Notes: generated by a model not told the origin, from the sequence alone. Shown: positions 8,236 to 17,408, numbered from the stretch's first letter. The stretch: 64,000 bases of DNA from Domibacillus sp. PGB-M46 (GCF_022668875.1 NZ_JAKGCR010000019.1:1-64000); one strand, 5' to 3'. Made by a program: numbers and translations.

Positions 8236-9540
8236 ATGTTAGCTGTTTTAGGGTTTTTGACTATTGGCGTTTTTCTTTACCTCATTATGACAAAGCGTTT
8301 GTCGGTTTTAATCGCTTTAGTGTTAGTGCCAATTGTCTTCGCTTTGATTGGCGGCTTTGGTTTAGAAATAGGAGCCATGATGCTGGAGGGTATTGAAAAA
8401 GTTGCCCCTACGGGGATTATGGTGGCTTTCGCCGTTTTATATTTTGGTTTGATGATGGATGCCGGTTTATTTGATCCAATGGTGTCTAAAATGCTTCTTA
8501 TCGTAAAAGGTGACCCCTTGAAAGTGGTGATCGGCACGGCTGTTATCACGATGCTTGTAGCTCTGGATGGTGACGGTGCTTCTACTTTTATGATCACGGT
8601 ATCTGCTTTGCTGCCTCTTTATAAGAGACTGAAGATGAACCCTCTCATTTTGTCAGGTGTAGTTGCTCTGGGCGCTGGTGTTATGAACCTTGCACCATGG
8701 GGCGGGCCAACAGCTAGAGCAATGGCCACATTAGATGTGAATTCTGCCCAATTATTTAATCCCGTTCTCCCTGCTATGCTTGTAGGTGTTCTATGGGTGT
8801 TGTTTTCAGCCTATGTGCTGGGAAAAAGAGAGAGGAACAGGTTGGGAATAATCAAAATAGATGAAAAAGACAACAAAGTATTTGAAGAGTTGGCAGCAAC
8901 GACTGCCGCAGACTTTAAGCGTCCTAAACTTTTCTGGTTTAACCTTGTTTTAACCGTACTCCTTCTTATCGCATTAATCAAAGTATGGCTGCCGCTTCCT
9001 ACTTTATTTATTATTGCTTTTGCCATTGCTTTATTGGTTAATTATCCGAACCATAAACAGCAGATGGAACGCATCACCAGCCACGCAAACAGCGTTGTGA
9101 TGGTTTCTACAATGATTTTTGCGGCAGGAATTTTCACGGGTATTCTGACCGGCACAAAAATGATTGATGAAATGGCACTCTCAATGGTTTCTATTATTCC
9201 TGAATCGATGGCTGGCTACCTGCCATTATTGGTAGCGGTTACAAGCATGCCGCTTAGTTTAGTTTTTACACCGGATGCTTATTATTTTGGCGTTTTACCT
9301 GTTATTAGCCAAACTGCTTCTGCTTTTGGCGTAGATCCTATTGAAATTGGCCGGGCGGCTATATTAGGCCAGATGACAACCGGCTTCCCATTAAGTCCAT
9401 TAACGGCTTCCACATTTATTCTAATAGGGATGGCAGGAGTCGATTTAGGGGACCATCAGCGTTTTATTTTTAAATGGGCGTTTGGAACAACAATTGTCAT
9501 GACTATCATAGCCCTTCTAACAGGCGCTATTACTATTTGA
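8236..9540 (+). CDS. CitMHS-family carboxylate transporter
   Basis: This 434-residue integral membrane protein has about a dozen hydrophobic segments. It belongs to the citrate-Mg2+:H+/Na+ symporter family; the conserved DGDGASTF loop is at 111-118 and the C-terminal half repeats the inverted hairpin topology (SLVFTPDAYYFGVLP, near residue 350). It probably imports a citrate-like or other carboxylate. GAGGGGGGAG precedes ATG 8236. It is first in the sigma-54 operon, 10 bases ahead of the AtuA-type gene, so the true substrate is likely what that enzyme acts on rather than necessarily citrate. Confidence 0.9.
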   Translation: MLAVLGFLTIGVFLYLIMTKRLSVLIALVLVPIVFALIGGFGLEIGAMMLEGIEKVAPTGIMVAFAVLYFGLMMDAGLFDPMVSKMLLIVKGDPLKVVIGTAVITMLVALDGDGASTFMITVSALLPLYKRLKMNPLILSGVVALGAGVMNLAPWGGPTARAMATLDVNSAQLFNPVLPAMLVGVLWVLFSAYVLGKRERNRLGIIKIDEKDNKVFEELAATTAADFKRPKLFWFNLVLTVLLLIALIKVWLPLPTLFIIAFAIALLVNYPNHKQQMERITSHANSVVMVSTMIFAAGIFTGILTGTKMIDEMALSMVSIIPESMAGYLPLLVAVTSMPLSLVFTPDAYYFGVLPVISQTASAFGVDPIEIGRAAILGQMTTGFPLSPLTASTFILIGMAGVDLGDHQRFIFKWAFGTTIVMTIIALLTGAITI

Positions 9541-9550
9541 GGTGAGTATA

Positions 9551-10888
9551 TTGATTAGAATCGGTTCAGGTGCGGGATTTTCAGGTGATCGGTTGGAACC
9601 AGCACTAATCCTTGCTGAAAAAGGAAACTTAGATTATTTAGTATTAGAATGTTTGGCTGAACGGACAATTGCACTGGCACAAAAACGGAAAAAAGAAAAT
9701 TCTTCGTTAGGCTATGATCCGCTGCTTGAAAAGCGGATGGAGTTATTGCTTCCAGCACTCCTTCAAAATGGTGTGCGGTTAATTACAAATATGGGAGCAG
9801 CCAACCCTGTCGGCGGCGCCCAAAAAGTAGTTGAAATTGCCCGTAGATTAGGCCTTTCTGTTAAAGTGGCGGCTGTGACAGGGGATGATGTATTGGCATT
9901 TCTGGATACCGATGCCCCTGCTACAGAAACGGGTAAGCCTCTAAACTCACACGGCCGTGTTTTATCTGCCAATGCCTATCTCGGTGTGGAAGCGATTTTG
10001 CCTGCGCTAGAAAAAGAAGCGGATATCATTCTAACAGGCCGTGTGGCAGACCCATCCTTATTTTTAGCTCCAATGATACACCACTTCGGCTGGTCGGCTG
10101 ATGATACCGATTTGCTTGCACGGGGAACCATTATCGGGCACCTTTTGGAATGTGGCGGACAAATTGCAGGCGGTTATTATGCAGACCCGGGCAAAAAAGA
10201 AGTGCCAAACTTAGCAAACTTAGGATTTCCATACGCCGAAATAAAAGCAGACGGTTCCGCCATTATTACAAAAATTCCAGATACGGGCGGGGTCATTAAT
10301 TTGATGACCGCAAAAGAACAGCTTTTATACGAAGTGATAAATCCACACGAATACATTACTCCTGATGTAATAGCGGATTTTACATCAGCAAGGCTTCGTG
10401 AGGTAGGGCCGGACCAAGTAGAAGTCACAGGGGGGAAAGGAAAAGAGCGCCCAAAAACATTAAAAGTAAGCGTGGGTTACCACGCAGGCTTTATCGGAGA
10501 AGGCGAAATTTCCTATGCCGGTTCAAATGCTTTGGGCCGCGCACAGCTGGCCGGAGAAATAATGAGAAAGAGGCTTGAGGAAAGTTTTGATGAATTGCGG
10601 ATTGATTACATCGGTGTTTCATCGACCCATCGGAACACCTTTGGAGAATGGAACAAACCTTATGAAGTTCGGCTTAGAGTTGCCGCAAAAGCCGATAGCC
10701 TGGGCGAAGCTGCCAAAATCGGTGAAGAGGTTGAATCACTGTATACAAATGGACCAGCTGGAGGAGGGGGAGCAAGAAAGTATACACATGAAGTGGTGGG
10801 CATTGTTTCGTCTTTAATTCCCCGTGAAGAAATCGGAGTGAGTGTTGTAGTAAAGGAGAGTGGACTGGTTGAAGAGAAAACTGTATGA
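9551..10888 (+). CDS. AtuA-family (acyclic terpene utilization, DUF1446) protein
   Basis: This protein of about 445 residues matches AtuA (PF07287): N-terminal IRIGSGAGFSGDR, NMGAANPVGG near residue 78, and TGRVADPSLFLAP near 160. AtuA is needed for geraniol/citronellol breakdown in Pseudomonas, but homologues beside CitMHS transporters occur widely and their reaction is unknown. I prefer TTG 9551 because GAGGTGA lies just before it; GTG 9542 is in frame but overlaps that ribosome-binding site. It overlaps the next gene by 20 bases, which suggests translational coupling. Confidence 0.85.
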   Translation: MIRIGSGAGFSGDRLEPALILAEKGNLDYLVLECLAERTIALAQKRKKENSSLGYDPLLEKRMELLLPALLQNGVRLITNMGAANPVGGAQKVVEIARRLGLSVKVAAVTGDDVLAFLDTDAPATETGKPLNSHGRVLSANAYLGVEAILPALEKEADIILTGRVADPSLFLAPMIHHFGWSADDTDLLARGTIIGHLLECGGQIAGGYYADPGKKEVPNLANLGFPYAEIKADGSAIITKIPDTGGVINLMTAKEQLLYEVINPHEYITPDVIADFTSARLREVGPDQVEVTGGKGKERPKTLKVSVGYHAGFIGEGEISYAGSNALGRAQLAGEIMRKRLEESFDELRIDYIGVSSTHRNTFGEWNKPYEVRLRVAAKADSLGEAAKIGEEVESLYTNGPAGGGGARKYTHEVVGIVSSLIPREEIGVSVVVKESGLVEEKTV

Positions 10889-11204
10889 ACTGGCTCACAG
10901 CCGTGCCGGCGACAAAGGAAATATTTTAATGCTCTCACTTATTCCATACCAGGAAAAGGATTATTCCCTGTTATGCAAAGAAGTGACGGCAGAGAAAGTA
11001 AAACAACATTTAAAAGACATTGTTGATGGTGAAATTATCCGGTATGAAGTTTCAAATATTGCAGCTCTTCAATTTGTTTGTCACCAGGCGCTGCTTGGAG
11101 GAGTCACGACATCACTCGGTATGGATACGCATGGGAAAAGTTTAAGCTTTGCTTTATTGGAGATGGAAATAGAGGTAAAAGAAGCCGTGATAGGAGGGAA
11201 ATAA
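10869..11204 (+). CDS. AtuA-associated ferredoxin-fold subunit
   Basis: This 111-residue protein carries the SRAGDKGN motif of the small domain that is fused to the C-terminus of AtuA in many bacteria; here it is a separate gene. The two proteins presumably form one enzyme. AAAGGAG fits TTG 10869 better than the upstream in-frame GTG at 10860, which sits almost on the ribosome-binding site. Confidence 0.8.
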   Translation: MKRKLYELAHSRAGDKGNILMLSLIPYQEKDYSLLCKEVTAEKVKQHLKDIVDGEIIRYEVSNIAALQFVCHQALLGGVTTSLGMDTHGKSLSFALLEMEIEVKEAVIGGK

Positions 11205-11208
11205 GAGA

Positions 11209-12315
11209 ATGGGAAAATTCATAAACGGTATATTGCTGGTGGTGCTTATTTTATCCTTATCTACTGTGCCATCTCTTGCAAAAAATCATCATATTAACGG
11301 AAAAGTGGCTGAACCGACGGCTTCTTCCCCACCCGGTAGCTACTATAGAGAACAAAAAGTAGCCTTGAATTCGGCATCACCGGGAGCAAAGATTTACTAC
11401 ACAACAGATGGAAGCATTCCGACAGCTGAAAGCACATTGTATACAGCAGCCATCCCTGTCAATAAAGATGTGACAATTAAAGCTATCGCCATAAGAGGTA
11501 ATGAAAAAAGTAAAGGGCCAGCTGCAAAGAATGAGAAACAGCAGAGCAATGTCGCTGAGTTTACTTATACGTTTGAAACAAGAAGTTCTATTGCTGCAAA
11601 ATTTTTAGGGTTCACTTATAAATCGATGCCGTACCGTCTTTATGTACCTGAAAATTATGATCCAGCTAAATCCTATCCACTTGTTTTATTCTTACATGGG
11701 GGTGGAGAACGCGGAATGGATAATCAGAAGCAGTTGATGGGCAGTGATGGTGCCATTATTTGGGCGGCGCCTGAAAATCAAGCCAAACATCCAGCTTTTG
11801 TTCTGGCTCCCCAATCACGCAATGTTCCTGACGGCGGGTTCACGGTGACAAGAGATGCTGATAATAATGTTAATTTGAGCAGAGTATTTGAAGTATCGGA
11901 GGATCTTAAAACGGCATACGAAGTATTACAGCATGTGAGAGGAGAATACAATATTGATTCAAACCGGCTTTATTCTACAGGATTATCACAAGGAGGGTTT
12001 GGGACATTCAATATGAATATGGAACACCCTGATCTATTTGCAGCGATGGTTCCGATCGCGGGAGGAGCTGATCCAGCTAAGGCTCATCTAATCGATCACA
12101 AGCCGATCTGGGCATTTCATGCAGAAGATGATTCAGTTATACCTGTTTCATATTCAAGAAATATTATAAATGCTATTGAAAACGCGGGAGGAAAGCCAAT
12201 ATATACAGAATACGGGACAGAAATGAATTATGACCATGCATCCTGGGTACCCGCTTATGAAAATGAGGAAATGATAGAGTGGGTATTTCAGCAAGTAAAA
12301 ACTTTTCATAATTAA
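11209..12315 (+). CDS. Secreted esterase with chitobiase-C-like domain
   Basis: This 368-residue exported alpha/beta hydrolase has a signal peptide ending near residue 24 (VPSLA). Residues about 36-115 are a CHB_HEX_C/Fn3-associated domain (GAKIYYTTDGSIPT). The hydrolase domain resembles PHB-depolymerase/feruloyl-esterase-type CE1 enzymes. The likely triad is S260 (GLSQGG), D308 (EDDSVIP) and H343 (YDHASW), with oxyanion region LFLHGGGERG. Only four bases separate it from the AtuA-like gene, so it belongs to the sigma-54 operon. It probably releases the acid that CitMHS imports; this pairing is inference. Confidence 0.85.
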   Translation: MGKFINGILLVVLILSLSTVPSLAKNHHINGKVAEPTASSPPGSYYREQKVALNSASPGAKIYYTTDGSIPTAESTLYTAAIPVNKDVTIKAIAIRGNEKSKGPAAKNEKQQSNVAEFTYTFETRSSIAAKFLGFTYKSMPYRLYVPENYDPAKSYPLVLFLHGGGERGMDNQKQLMGSDGAIIWAAPENQAKHPAFVLAPQSRNVPDGGFTVTRDADNNVNLSRVFEVSEDLKTAYEVLQHVRGEYNIDSNRLYSTGLSQGGFGTFNMNMEHPDLFAAMVPIAGGADPAKAHLIDHKPIWAFHAEDDSVIPVSYSRNIINAIENAGGKPIYTEYGTEMNYDHASWVPAYENEEMIEWVFQQVKTFHN

Positions 12316-12408
12316 AAGGACTCCGCATTAAAACAAATCCTGGTATTAAATGCCGATTATCAATACAACATCATAATATTATCTTTCATTCAGGAATGAA
12401 TAGATAGA

Positions 12409-12455
12409 AAAACAGGTGTCATTGTCTGATAACTAAAAAAAGACGCCTGTTTTAG
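12409..12455 (+). terminator. Terminator of the sigma-54 operon
   Basis: AAAACAGGTGTC (12409-12420) pairs with GACGCCTGTTTT (12442-12453) with one G-T wobble. The T-run is part of the stem, so it may work in both directions. Confidence 0.6.
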
Positions 12456-12479
12456 TCTCGGGGCATATTTTTAAACAAA

Positions 12480-13112
12480 AAAGCCGCCCGGTTTTCGGAA
12501 AATGGCGGCGCGCCGGGTAGACGGCCCTCAACATTTTCACTGTAAGGCATACGATAAAATCATAAGACGATAGGGATTGTCTATGCCGGCCCTCCAGCGT
12601 CCTAGCCGATAGGCAGGGCCGCTTTTTTTATAGGCATTTTTATACTTTTATGATTTATCTTCTGGTCATAGCGGATAAGAAAGTAATATTGGTAACCCAC
12701 CACTTCCTAATATTCAACTCACTCATGTACATAACTAACCCTACTCTTTGCTTTGGATCTTCCACGGCCTTTTTTATACGTAATATGTGGCGCCAATCGC
12801 GGTGTTATGCCTTTGTGTTTATCATTCTGCAGAGCGGGTAACGTTAGAAATATGTTCCACATTAACCCCCTGACGTTTTTTATTGCTGCGGCGTTCACCG
12901 CAGCCTTTTTTATTTATGTAACTTGGTTTATATTAGCGCAGAAGTGGGTAAACACTATCATGTGGCACACACCCGCCACATTCTCCTGGACTCTACATAC
13001 TTCACACTGTTGCCGCGGAATTGCTTCTGCGGCTTTTTTTTGCGTTATTACAGACGACTTTCCAACAAGCCTACTTACCAAAACTCAATTGTCTCAATGA
13101 CGCAAATCATCT
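12480..13112 (+). repeat. Gene-free array of terminator-like hairpins, copy 1
   Basis: At least three GC-rich hairpins with T-tails occur: GGCCCT...AGGGCC then T7 (about 12590-12627), GCTGCGGCG...CGCAGC then T6 (about 12887-12911) and GCCGCGG...CTGCGGC then T8 (about 13012-13038). The spacers contain GTTTATATTAGCGC and AAGTGGGTAAAC. The right 220 bp is homologous to the reverse complement of 21813-22035. Open frames across it (about 115 codons) are by-products of the repeat and have no convincing RBS. Confidence 0.65.
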
Positions 13113-13301
13113 TATGTTGCATTTAAATAGGTAGAATTAAAGCTCAGTTAAAGAGCAATGTTGATTTTCCTATTGAGGGGCCGTTAGGAAAGCGCGGGTT
13201 TACAGCGTTAAGGCTTTTAATACAAGCTTTATGAGACGCTATAACAGTTATTTCTTATGGAAATAAGCCTGTGTTTTAATAGCCTTTACTCTATCAAAAT
13301 T

Positions 13302-13402
13302 GTGAAGTGATACACTTAAGCTAACGGGTGCTTAAGTTGAAGAAAGGAGGTTGCTGCGGCACCTCTTTTTCTTATTGTGCTAACCGGCAGTTTTGTTGAA
13401 GA
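13302..13402 (+). repeat. E repeat copy 1
   Basis: The full layout is present: left arm ACACTTAAGCTAACGGGTGC, a terminator hairpin of the AGGAGG/GCACCTCT type, and a right arm ending GGCAGTTTTGTTGAAG. It is an outlier far to the left of the main array. Confidence 0.8.
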
Positions 13403-13508
13403 AGAGTTAAACAGTTTTGAGAGTTAATTTGGAAACAAATTAATTGAAACATTATTTGTTCGGGAAGCGTATAAAGAGGAAATGGGGGGATTAACACAAG
13501 TAATAGAT

Positions 13509-13566
13509 TCAAGAGTTTAAGATTCTGGCTGTCGTGATATTGTGCTAACGTGCGGGTTAGTTGAAA
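13509..13566 (+). repeat. E repeat copy 2 (right part)
   Basis: It contains AAGAGTTTAAGATTCTGGCTG and a right dyad GTGCTAACGTGCGGGTTAG followed by TTGAA. The left arm is missing. It sits directly upstream of the small membrane gene at 13613. Confidence 0.65.
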
Positions 13567-13612
13567 TAAGAATTATAAGATATTCCATTCAATTGTTATA
13601 GGAAGTGAAAAA

Positions 13613-14047
13613 GTGTTCTTTTATTATTTTATGCTCATACTTGGCACTTGGTTAGTAATAGTCGCATTATTTGCTTTTATTATTATGTATCGTGATAAAG
13701 CTTATCCATTATTAAAAGTAGGTAAAAGCTTTGGGGTTTTTTCAATGGGTGTTTTAATTTTAGCGTTTACTCTCCCAAGCCTAAAATATGTTGTGCTAAA
13801 GGAATATGATGTTGTCAGCGGGAAATGTGTCATCGAAATAGATTCAACAGGTCGTTCTTCTACAGCAGACTTTAAAATGTTCGATACAGACGAAATATTT
13901 ATTTTCAATGATATCCCTAAACTTGAAGCTTACGGGAGGTCAATCCCTTATCATTGTGAGGTGACAGTTACAAAAGATCATATGTTTGAAATGGATTATA
14001 AAATATATGATGTCGAAACACGAAAGTTAATATTAACAAGTGAATAG
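13613..14047 (+). CDS. Small membrane protein, 144 aa
   Basis: Two N-terminal transmembrane helices (about 4-26 and 42-62) are followed by a soluble domain of about 80 residues (YDVVSGKCVIEIDSTGRSS). I do not recognise the family. GTG 13613 follows AGGAAG. It is bounded by E repeats on both sides (right dyad upstream, left arm 8 bases after the stop), like the single-gene units at 31-62 kb. It resembles small hypothetical proteins often seen with SMI1-type genes, but no function can be assigned. Confidence 0.6.
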   Translation: MFFYYFMLILGTWLVIVALFAFIIMYRDKAYPLLKVGKSFGVFSMGVLILAFTLPSLKYVVLKEYDVVSGKCVIEIDSTGRSSTADFKMFDTDEIFIFNDIPKLEAYGRSIPYHCEVTVTKDHMFEMDYKIYDVETRKLILTSE

Positions 14048-14054
14048 CATGTTT

Positions 14055-14075
14055 TTCAACTAACGAGGGTGTTAA
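14055..14075 (+). repeat. E repeat copy 3 (left arm only)
   Basis: TTCAACTAACGAGGG lies just after the stop codon of the 144-residue membrane protein. The terminator and right dyad are missing. Confidence 0.55.
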
Positions 14076-14785
14076 TGGAAAAAGTGGAACATACAGTTCA
14101 TTCTGAATGCAACAAAAATGTATGATATGTTCTCCTTTAAGTAGACAATTGTAAGAAAGTAACGCTACTATTTACTTGAAGGGGATTTTTGTATGGGGAG
14201 AAAAAGAAACTTATTCTGTAAAAGTTAAACCGTGTCTGTCCATTTCAATGGAATAGCCAGGTATTGACCTAGGTGTGTAGGTCCCCGTCCCCTTCCATAT
14301 AGCTGGAAGTATCATCTACCTCGGCACAATGAAGTACCAGTCCTCTGAATCTTTACGCATAAGCCGATCTTCTACATAAGTACACTTTTACGCAGAATTT
14401 ACTTTGAGCACCAATCTGTCAGAGGAATTTAGTTTGATTATTGATGGATTCTTTAAAAACTTTATTTATGAATATCCGGCCTGTTTGATGACAGTCTTTT
14501 TTTGTGTGGGGTAATGTGTAAACTTATAAGTTTTTTACACTATTTTTTTGGATGCTGTATTATCAAGGTTGTCATTTTAAGCGTTATTTTGCATTGTAAG
14601 TAAAATATAAAAAAGCTATCTTTCAACAGAGAGGTAGCGTCAGGACCACGTATTTAAAAAGTCCAATTTCTCAGCACTAAAATTGGGAAATTGGACTTTT
14701 ATCGTTATTCTTAAAGCGCCTGATTGCAGATTATTAAAAAACACCAAAAAGCAGCAAAAATAGTTCCTTAATTATTTATGTTATG
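14076..14785. other. Gene-free region
   Basis: It contains an F-type left end (AATGCAACAAAAATG near 14107), a short RBS-ATG stub at about 14192 that stops after 11 codons (MGRKRNLFCKS), and the hairpin at 14657-14702. I see no real gene. Confidence 0.5.
14657..14702. terminator. Bidirectional hairpin terminator
   Basis: AAAAGTCCAATTTC pairs perfectly with GAAATTGGACTTTT (14-bp stem). It faces the end of the minus-strand DoxX gene and could stop transcription from either side. Confidence 0.65.
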
Positions 14786-15190
14786 CTAAAGTGCGCCTAT
14801 ATTATAGATAGTATGATAAATGACTATCCCTAGACTTAAGACACATAAGATAAGAGCAGGTACTGCTTTCTTAAAGGGATCTCTCACCAACACGATAAGA
14901 GTAAAAGCTGCCACAAGCATAGTACATCCCAGTAACAACCCCGCCAGAAGAGCCGAAATTGGAATCCAAATTCCAATTAATATTCCAATTGCTCCAATAA
15001 TCTCAAAAAAACCAGTCAAAAAATTAAAAAAAGAGGGAAAACCAAATCGTTTGAACTCATCTGCCAGTTTCCCTGACATAATTTTTGTTCCTGTCATTAA
15101 AAAGAACACAAACAATACAACTTGTATAATATCTATTAAAATTAAAATACTAATCACATCTTTCTTTTGATTGGGTAAAAATCTCAGCAT
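14786..15190 (-). CDS. DoxX-like membrane protein
   Basis: This 134-residue protein has four hydrophobic segments. The pattern matches DoxX_2: FFLMTGTKIMSG, then FGFPSFFNFLTGFFEIIGAIGILIGIW, the conserved G-x-x-E in the second helix. Members are linked to thiol or quinone redox stress in the membrane; a specific activity is unknown. The promoter upstream carries the MarR-type palindrome at 15294, so it belongs to the same regulon as the SDR operon. The start ATG 15190 lacks an obvious ribosome-binding site; a start a few codons downstream is possible. Confidence 0.75.
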   Translation of the reverse strand: MLRFLPNQKKDVISILILIDIIQVVLFVFFLMTGTKIMSGKLADEFKRFGFPSFFNFLTGFFEIIGAIGILIGIWIPISALLAGLLLGCTMLVAAFTLIVLVRDPFKKAVPALILCVLSLGIVIYHTIYNIGAL

Positions 15191-15291
15191 TGTTCGTGTA
15201 GTTTGCCACTACCTTTGCTCGATTTCCTGAGAATAACCTTACTCTAGTAGCTTCAATTTAAGCTGCCCTTTCCCATATTAAATTATTGGGA

Positions 15292-15319
15292 AGTATATGC
15301 TATAGCATATATGATGCAA
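15292..15319 (-). promoter_or_regulatory. MarR-controlled promoter of the DoxX gene
   Basis: The palindrome TATATGCTATAGCATATA (15294-15311) fills the 16-bp spacer between -35 TTGCAT (15314-15319) and -10 TATACT (15292-15297) on the minus strand. The same palindrome recurs at 17370 and, with one change, at 17952. Confidence 0.8.
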
Positions 15320-15419
15320 AAAAATTGAGTGGTACCAGGTCAAAGAATAAAAAATTATCCTGAATTAGAGATCATTCAAAATGAAAGTGGCTCAATTATT
15401 ATTACGGGCTATTTTTACA

Positions 15420-16493
15420 TTAGTCAATAATTAACATGTCATACGGATGTTGTTCCATAAAACGCTGCTTCCACGGAATCTCGATAGATGACCAACTTAT
15501 GCCTTTATCGGAAGAATAAAAAACACCCTTATTACTAAATAAGTAAAACTGTCCTTCTTGAGATGTTTTTAATACCGGTATCAGCGTACCTCTTGGTTCG
15601 GGTAAACCTAGAGTTACCTCTTCCCAAATTCCGTTTGCTGCTTTTCTATAAATATTCGATTCGCATTGTCCACCTTCATACATATGTGCTACATGTGGGT
15701 TTTGGGCTGTGGAAATGATCACATTATCTGGATCATTTGGATTAACTGCCATATGATATGCGTAATGGTGATTTAGTCCGTCAGTAAGATAGCTCCATGT
15801 CTTGCCACCATTATAGCTTTCTGCATATCCATGACCTGGCTCTTTTAGAAATGAATCCCCTAACACCGCATATAATCGATTGGGCACATACTTATGCGAT
15901 TTCAAAATGTGTATATCTTGAGGATAATTTCCTTCTTTATATTCACCCCAAGTTTTTCCTTCATCCAAACTTTTAATTAATCCCCCTACTTCAATCGTTG
16001 TATAAATTGTTTTAGGATTAGTACAATCCATTTCAATCAATTTCACGTGATGTGTATACGTTCTTTGCGGAAAAAACCAAGAAGAGCGAGAAGGAATTTG
16101 ACTATAATTAGTCAATAGTTCAAAACTATCCCCGCCGTTCTTCGAAACAAACAAGGCACTCGGCTCAGTTCCTACATAGACTATTCCGTTACCGTCCTCC
16201 CCTGTAAGTGGTGATACGGCCAAGGCTGTTACCGAGCGAATAGTGGAAGTATCGTGCGTAAATACATCGCCAAAAGAAGGCAGCATTCCAATTGCTTCCC
16301 ATGAATCTCCTTTATCTACACTTCTCCACAATCCTCTATCAAAAGTGCCGCAGTACATTCTTTCTTGGTTGTTTGGATCACAAGCTAATGTGATTGGGTT
16401 TGCGCCTCTAAAATGGGAAGAAACATTCCATCCTGCACTATTTTTTTCCGCAATCACAAGTTCTCTATCAAATGCTAATATAATCTTTTTCAC
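15420..16493 (-). CDS. BNR/Asp-box beta-propeller protein
   Basis: This 357-residue protein has recurring Asp-box motifs: SVDKGDSW (about 58), SKNGGDSF, SLDEGKTW, SYNGGKTW and SSDKGISW. These are the S-x-D-x-G-x-x-W repeats of sialidase-like/WD40-like propellers, often labelled glycosyl hydrolase although no catalytic residues are defined. It has no signal peptide. GTG 16493 follows GGAGG. It lies 52 bases after the SDR gene and is presumably co-transcribed from the MarR-controlled promoter. Its role is unknown. Confidence 0.75.
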   Translation of the reverse strand: MKKIILAFDRELVIAEKNSAGWNVSSHFRGANPITLACDPNNQERMYCGTFDRGLWRSVDKGDSWEAIGMLPSFGDVFTHDTSTIRSVTALAVSPLTGEDGNGIVYVGTEPSALFVSKNGGDSFELLTNYSQIPSRSSWFFPQRTYTHHVKLIEMDCTNPKTIYTTIEVGGLIKSLDEGKTWGEYKEGNYPQDIHILKSHKYVPNRLYAVLGDSFLKEPGHGYAESYNGGKTWSYLTDGLNHHYAYHMAVNPNDPDNVIISTAQNPHVAHMYEGGQCESNIYRKAANGIWEEVTLGLPEPRGTLIPVLKTSQEGQFYLFSNKGVFYSSDKGISWSSIEIPWKQRFMEQHPYDMLIID

Positions 16494-16545
16494 GACTAAA
16501 ACCTCCGTAATTTATCTCATCTCAATTAGACTAGATTTTTATTTG

Positions 16546-17295
16546 TTAATTCATTTCCATACCACCCGATACCGGGGCATAAGTTCCTGTCATAAAGGCA
16601 CTTTGATCACTTGCGAAAAATAAGGCAGCATGAGCAATATCCTCAGGGTTTGCAATTCTTCCTAGTGGAGTAAACATTGCTGCTTTTTCTTTTTCTTCTA
16701 GAGAAGTATGTTTAGTGGCATCTGTTTCGACCATACCAGGTGAAAGAGTATTTGCTGTGATATTGTATGGCCCTAGCTCTTGAGCCAGATAACGTACAAA
16801 GGAATTAATTGCTGCCTTTGCTGTTCCGTGTGCAATAAAGCCAGACATAGGCTGATGACTTAAGCCACTTGAAATGTAAACTAACTTCCCATATTTCTGT
16901 TCTTTCATAATAGGTAATACTGATTTTGTTGAAATGAAAGCTGCTTTTACCTCTTCTTCGATTTTGGGTCTAAATTCATCCCATTCCATGTCGGAGAAGG
17001 ATTTCATAGCAAAGTTAATTGCTGCATTGTTTACCAGAATATCCACTTTTCCAAAGTATGAAATAGTTTGATTTACTAGAGAATTCATTTGTTCTTGACT
17101 TCTAACGTCTGCTTGAATAGCAATGGACTGTCCACCATTTTCACGGATGGATTCTACTACTTCCTCTGCTGCGCTCATATTATTGGCATAGTTTACAACT
17201 ACATTTGCCCCATATTGCGCAAATAATTTTGCTGTAGCCGCTCCAATCCCTCGGCTTGCTCCTGTTATAATTGCTACTTTTCCATTCAGCATCAT
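16546..17295 (-). CDS. SDR oxidoreductase-like protein lacking the catalytic Tyr
   Basis: This 249-residue Rossmann protein is of the FabG/SDR type: TGASRGIG cofactor loop at 11-18, NNAA at 89-92, S143, and the C-terminal NTLSPGMVETD. The usual Y-x-x-x-K reads H156-G-T-A-K160, so the catalytic tyrosine is histidine. Some non-canonical SDRs with this change still bind NAD(P)H. ATG 17295 (a second ATG follows) is the first gene after the promoter with the MarR palindrome. It may act on a compound sensed by the MarR protein. Confidence 0.85.
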   Translation of the reverse strand: MMLNGKVAIITGASRGIGAATAKLFAQYGANVVVNYANNMSAAEEVVESIRENGGQSIAIQADVRSQEQMNSLVNQTISYFGKVDILVNNAAINFAMKSFSDMEWDEFRPKIEEEVKAAFISTKSVLPIMKEQKYGKLVYISSGLSHQPMSGFIAHGTAKAAINSFVRYLAQELGPYNITANTLSPGMVETDATKHTSLEEKEKAAMFTPLGRIANPEDIAHAALFFASDQSAFMTGTYAPVSGGMEMN

Positions 17296-17367
17296 CTATC
17301 TACTCCTTAATGTGTCTTTTGGAATTAAAATAATGGACTTTACCAGCTATCTATTAAACAGTTGAAA

Positions 17368-17395
17368 ATTATATGCTATAGCATATATAAGACAA
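17368..17395 (-). promoter_or_regulatory. MarR-controlled promoter of the SDR operon
   Basis: TATATGCTATAGCATATA (17370-17387) lies between -35 TTGTCT (17390-17395) and -10 TATAAT (17368-17373), spacer 16 bp, on the minus strand. It is identical to the DoxX palindrome. Confidence 0.85.
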
Positions 17396-17408
17396 AAAAT
17401 TTAAGTTT

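Noticed and set aside
9542-9550. GTG 9542 as the AtuA start
   Set aside because: It overlaps the GAGGTGA ribosome-binding site that serves TTG 9551.
12753-13126. Open frames of 67-115 codons in the hairpin array
   Set aside because: No ribosome-binding site; the peptides follow the terminator repeats, and similar frames in the inverted copy (21726-22076) share only repeat-derived sequence.
14192-14227. Transposase start (MGRKRNLFCKS)
   Set aside because: It stops after 11 codons and nothing recognisable follows.
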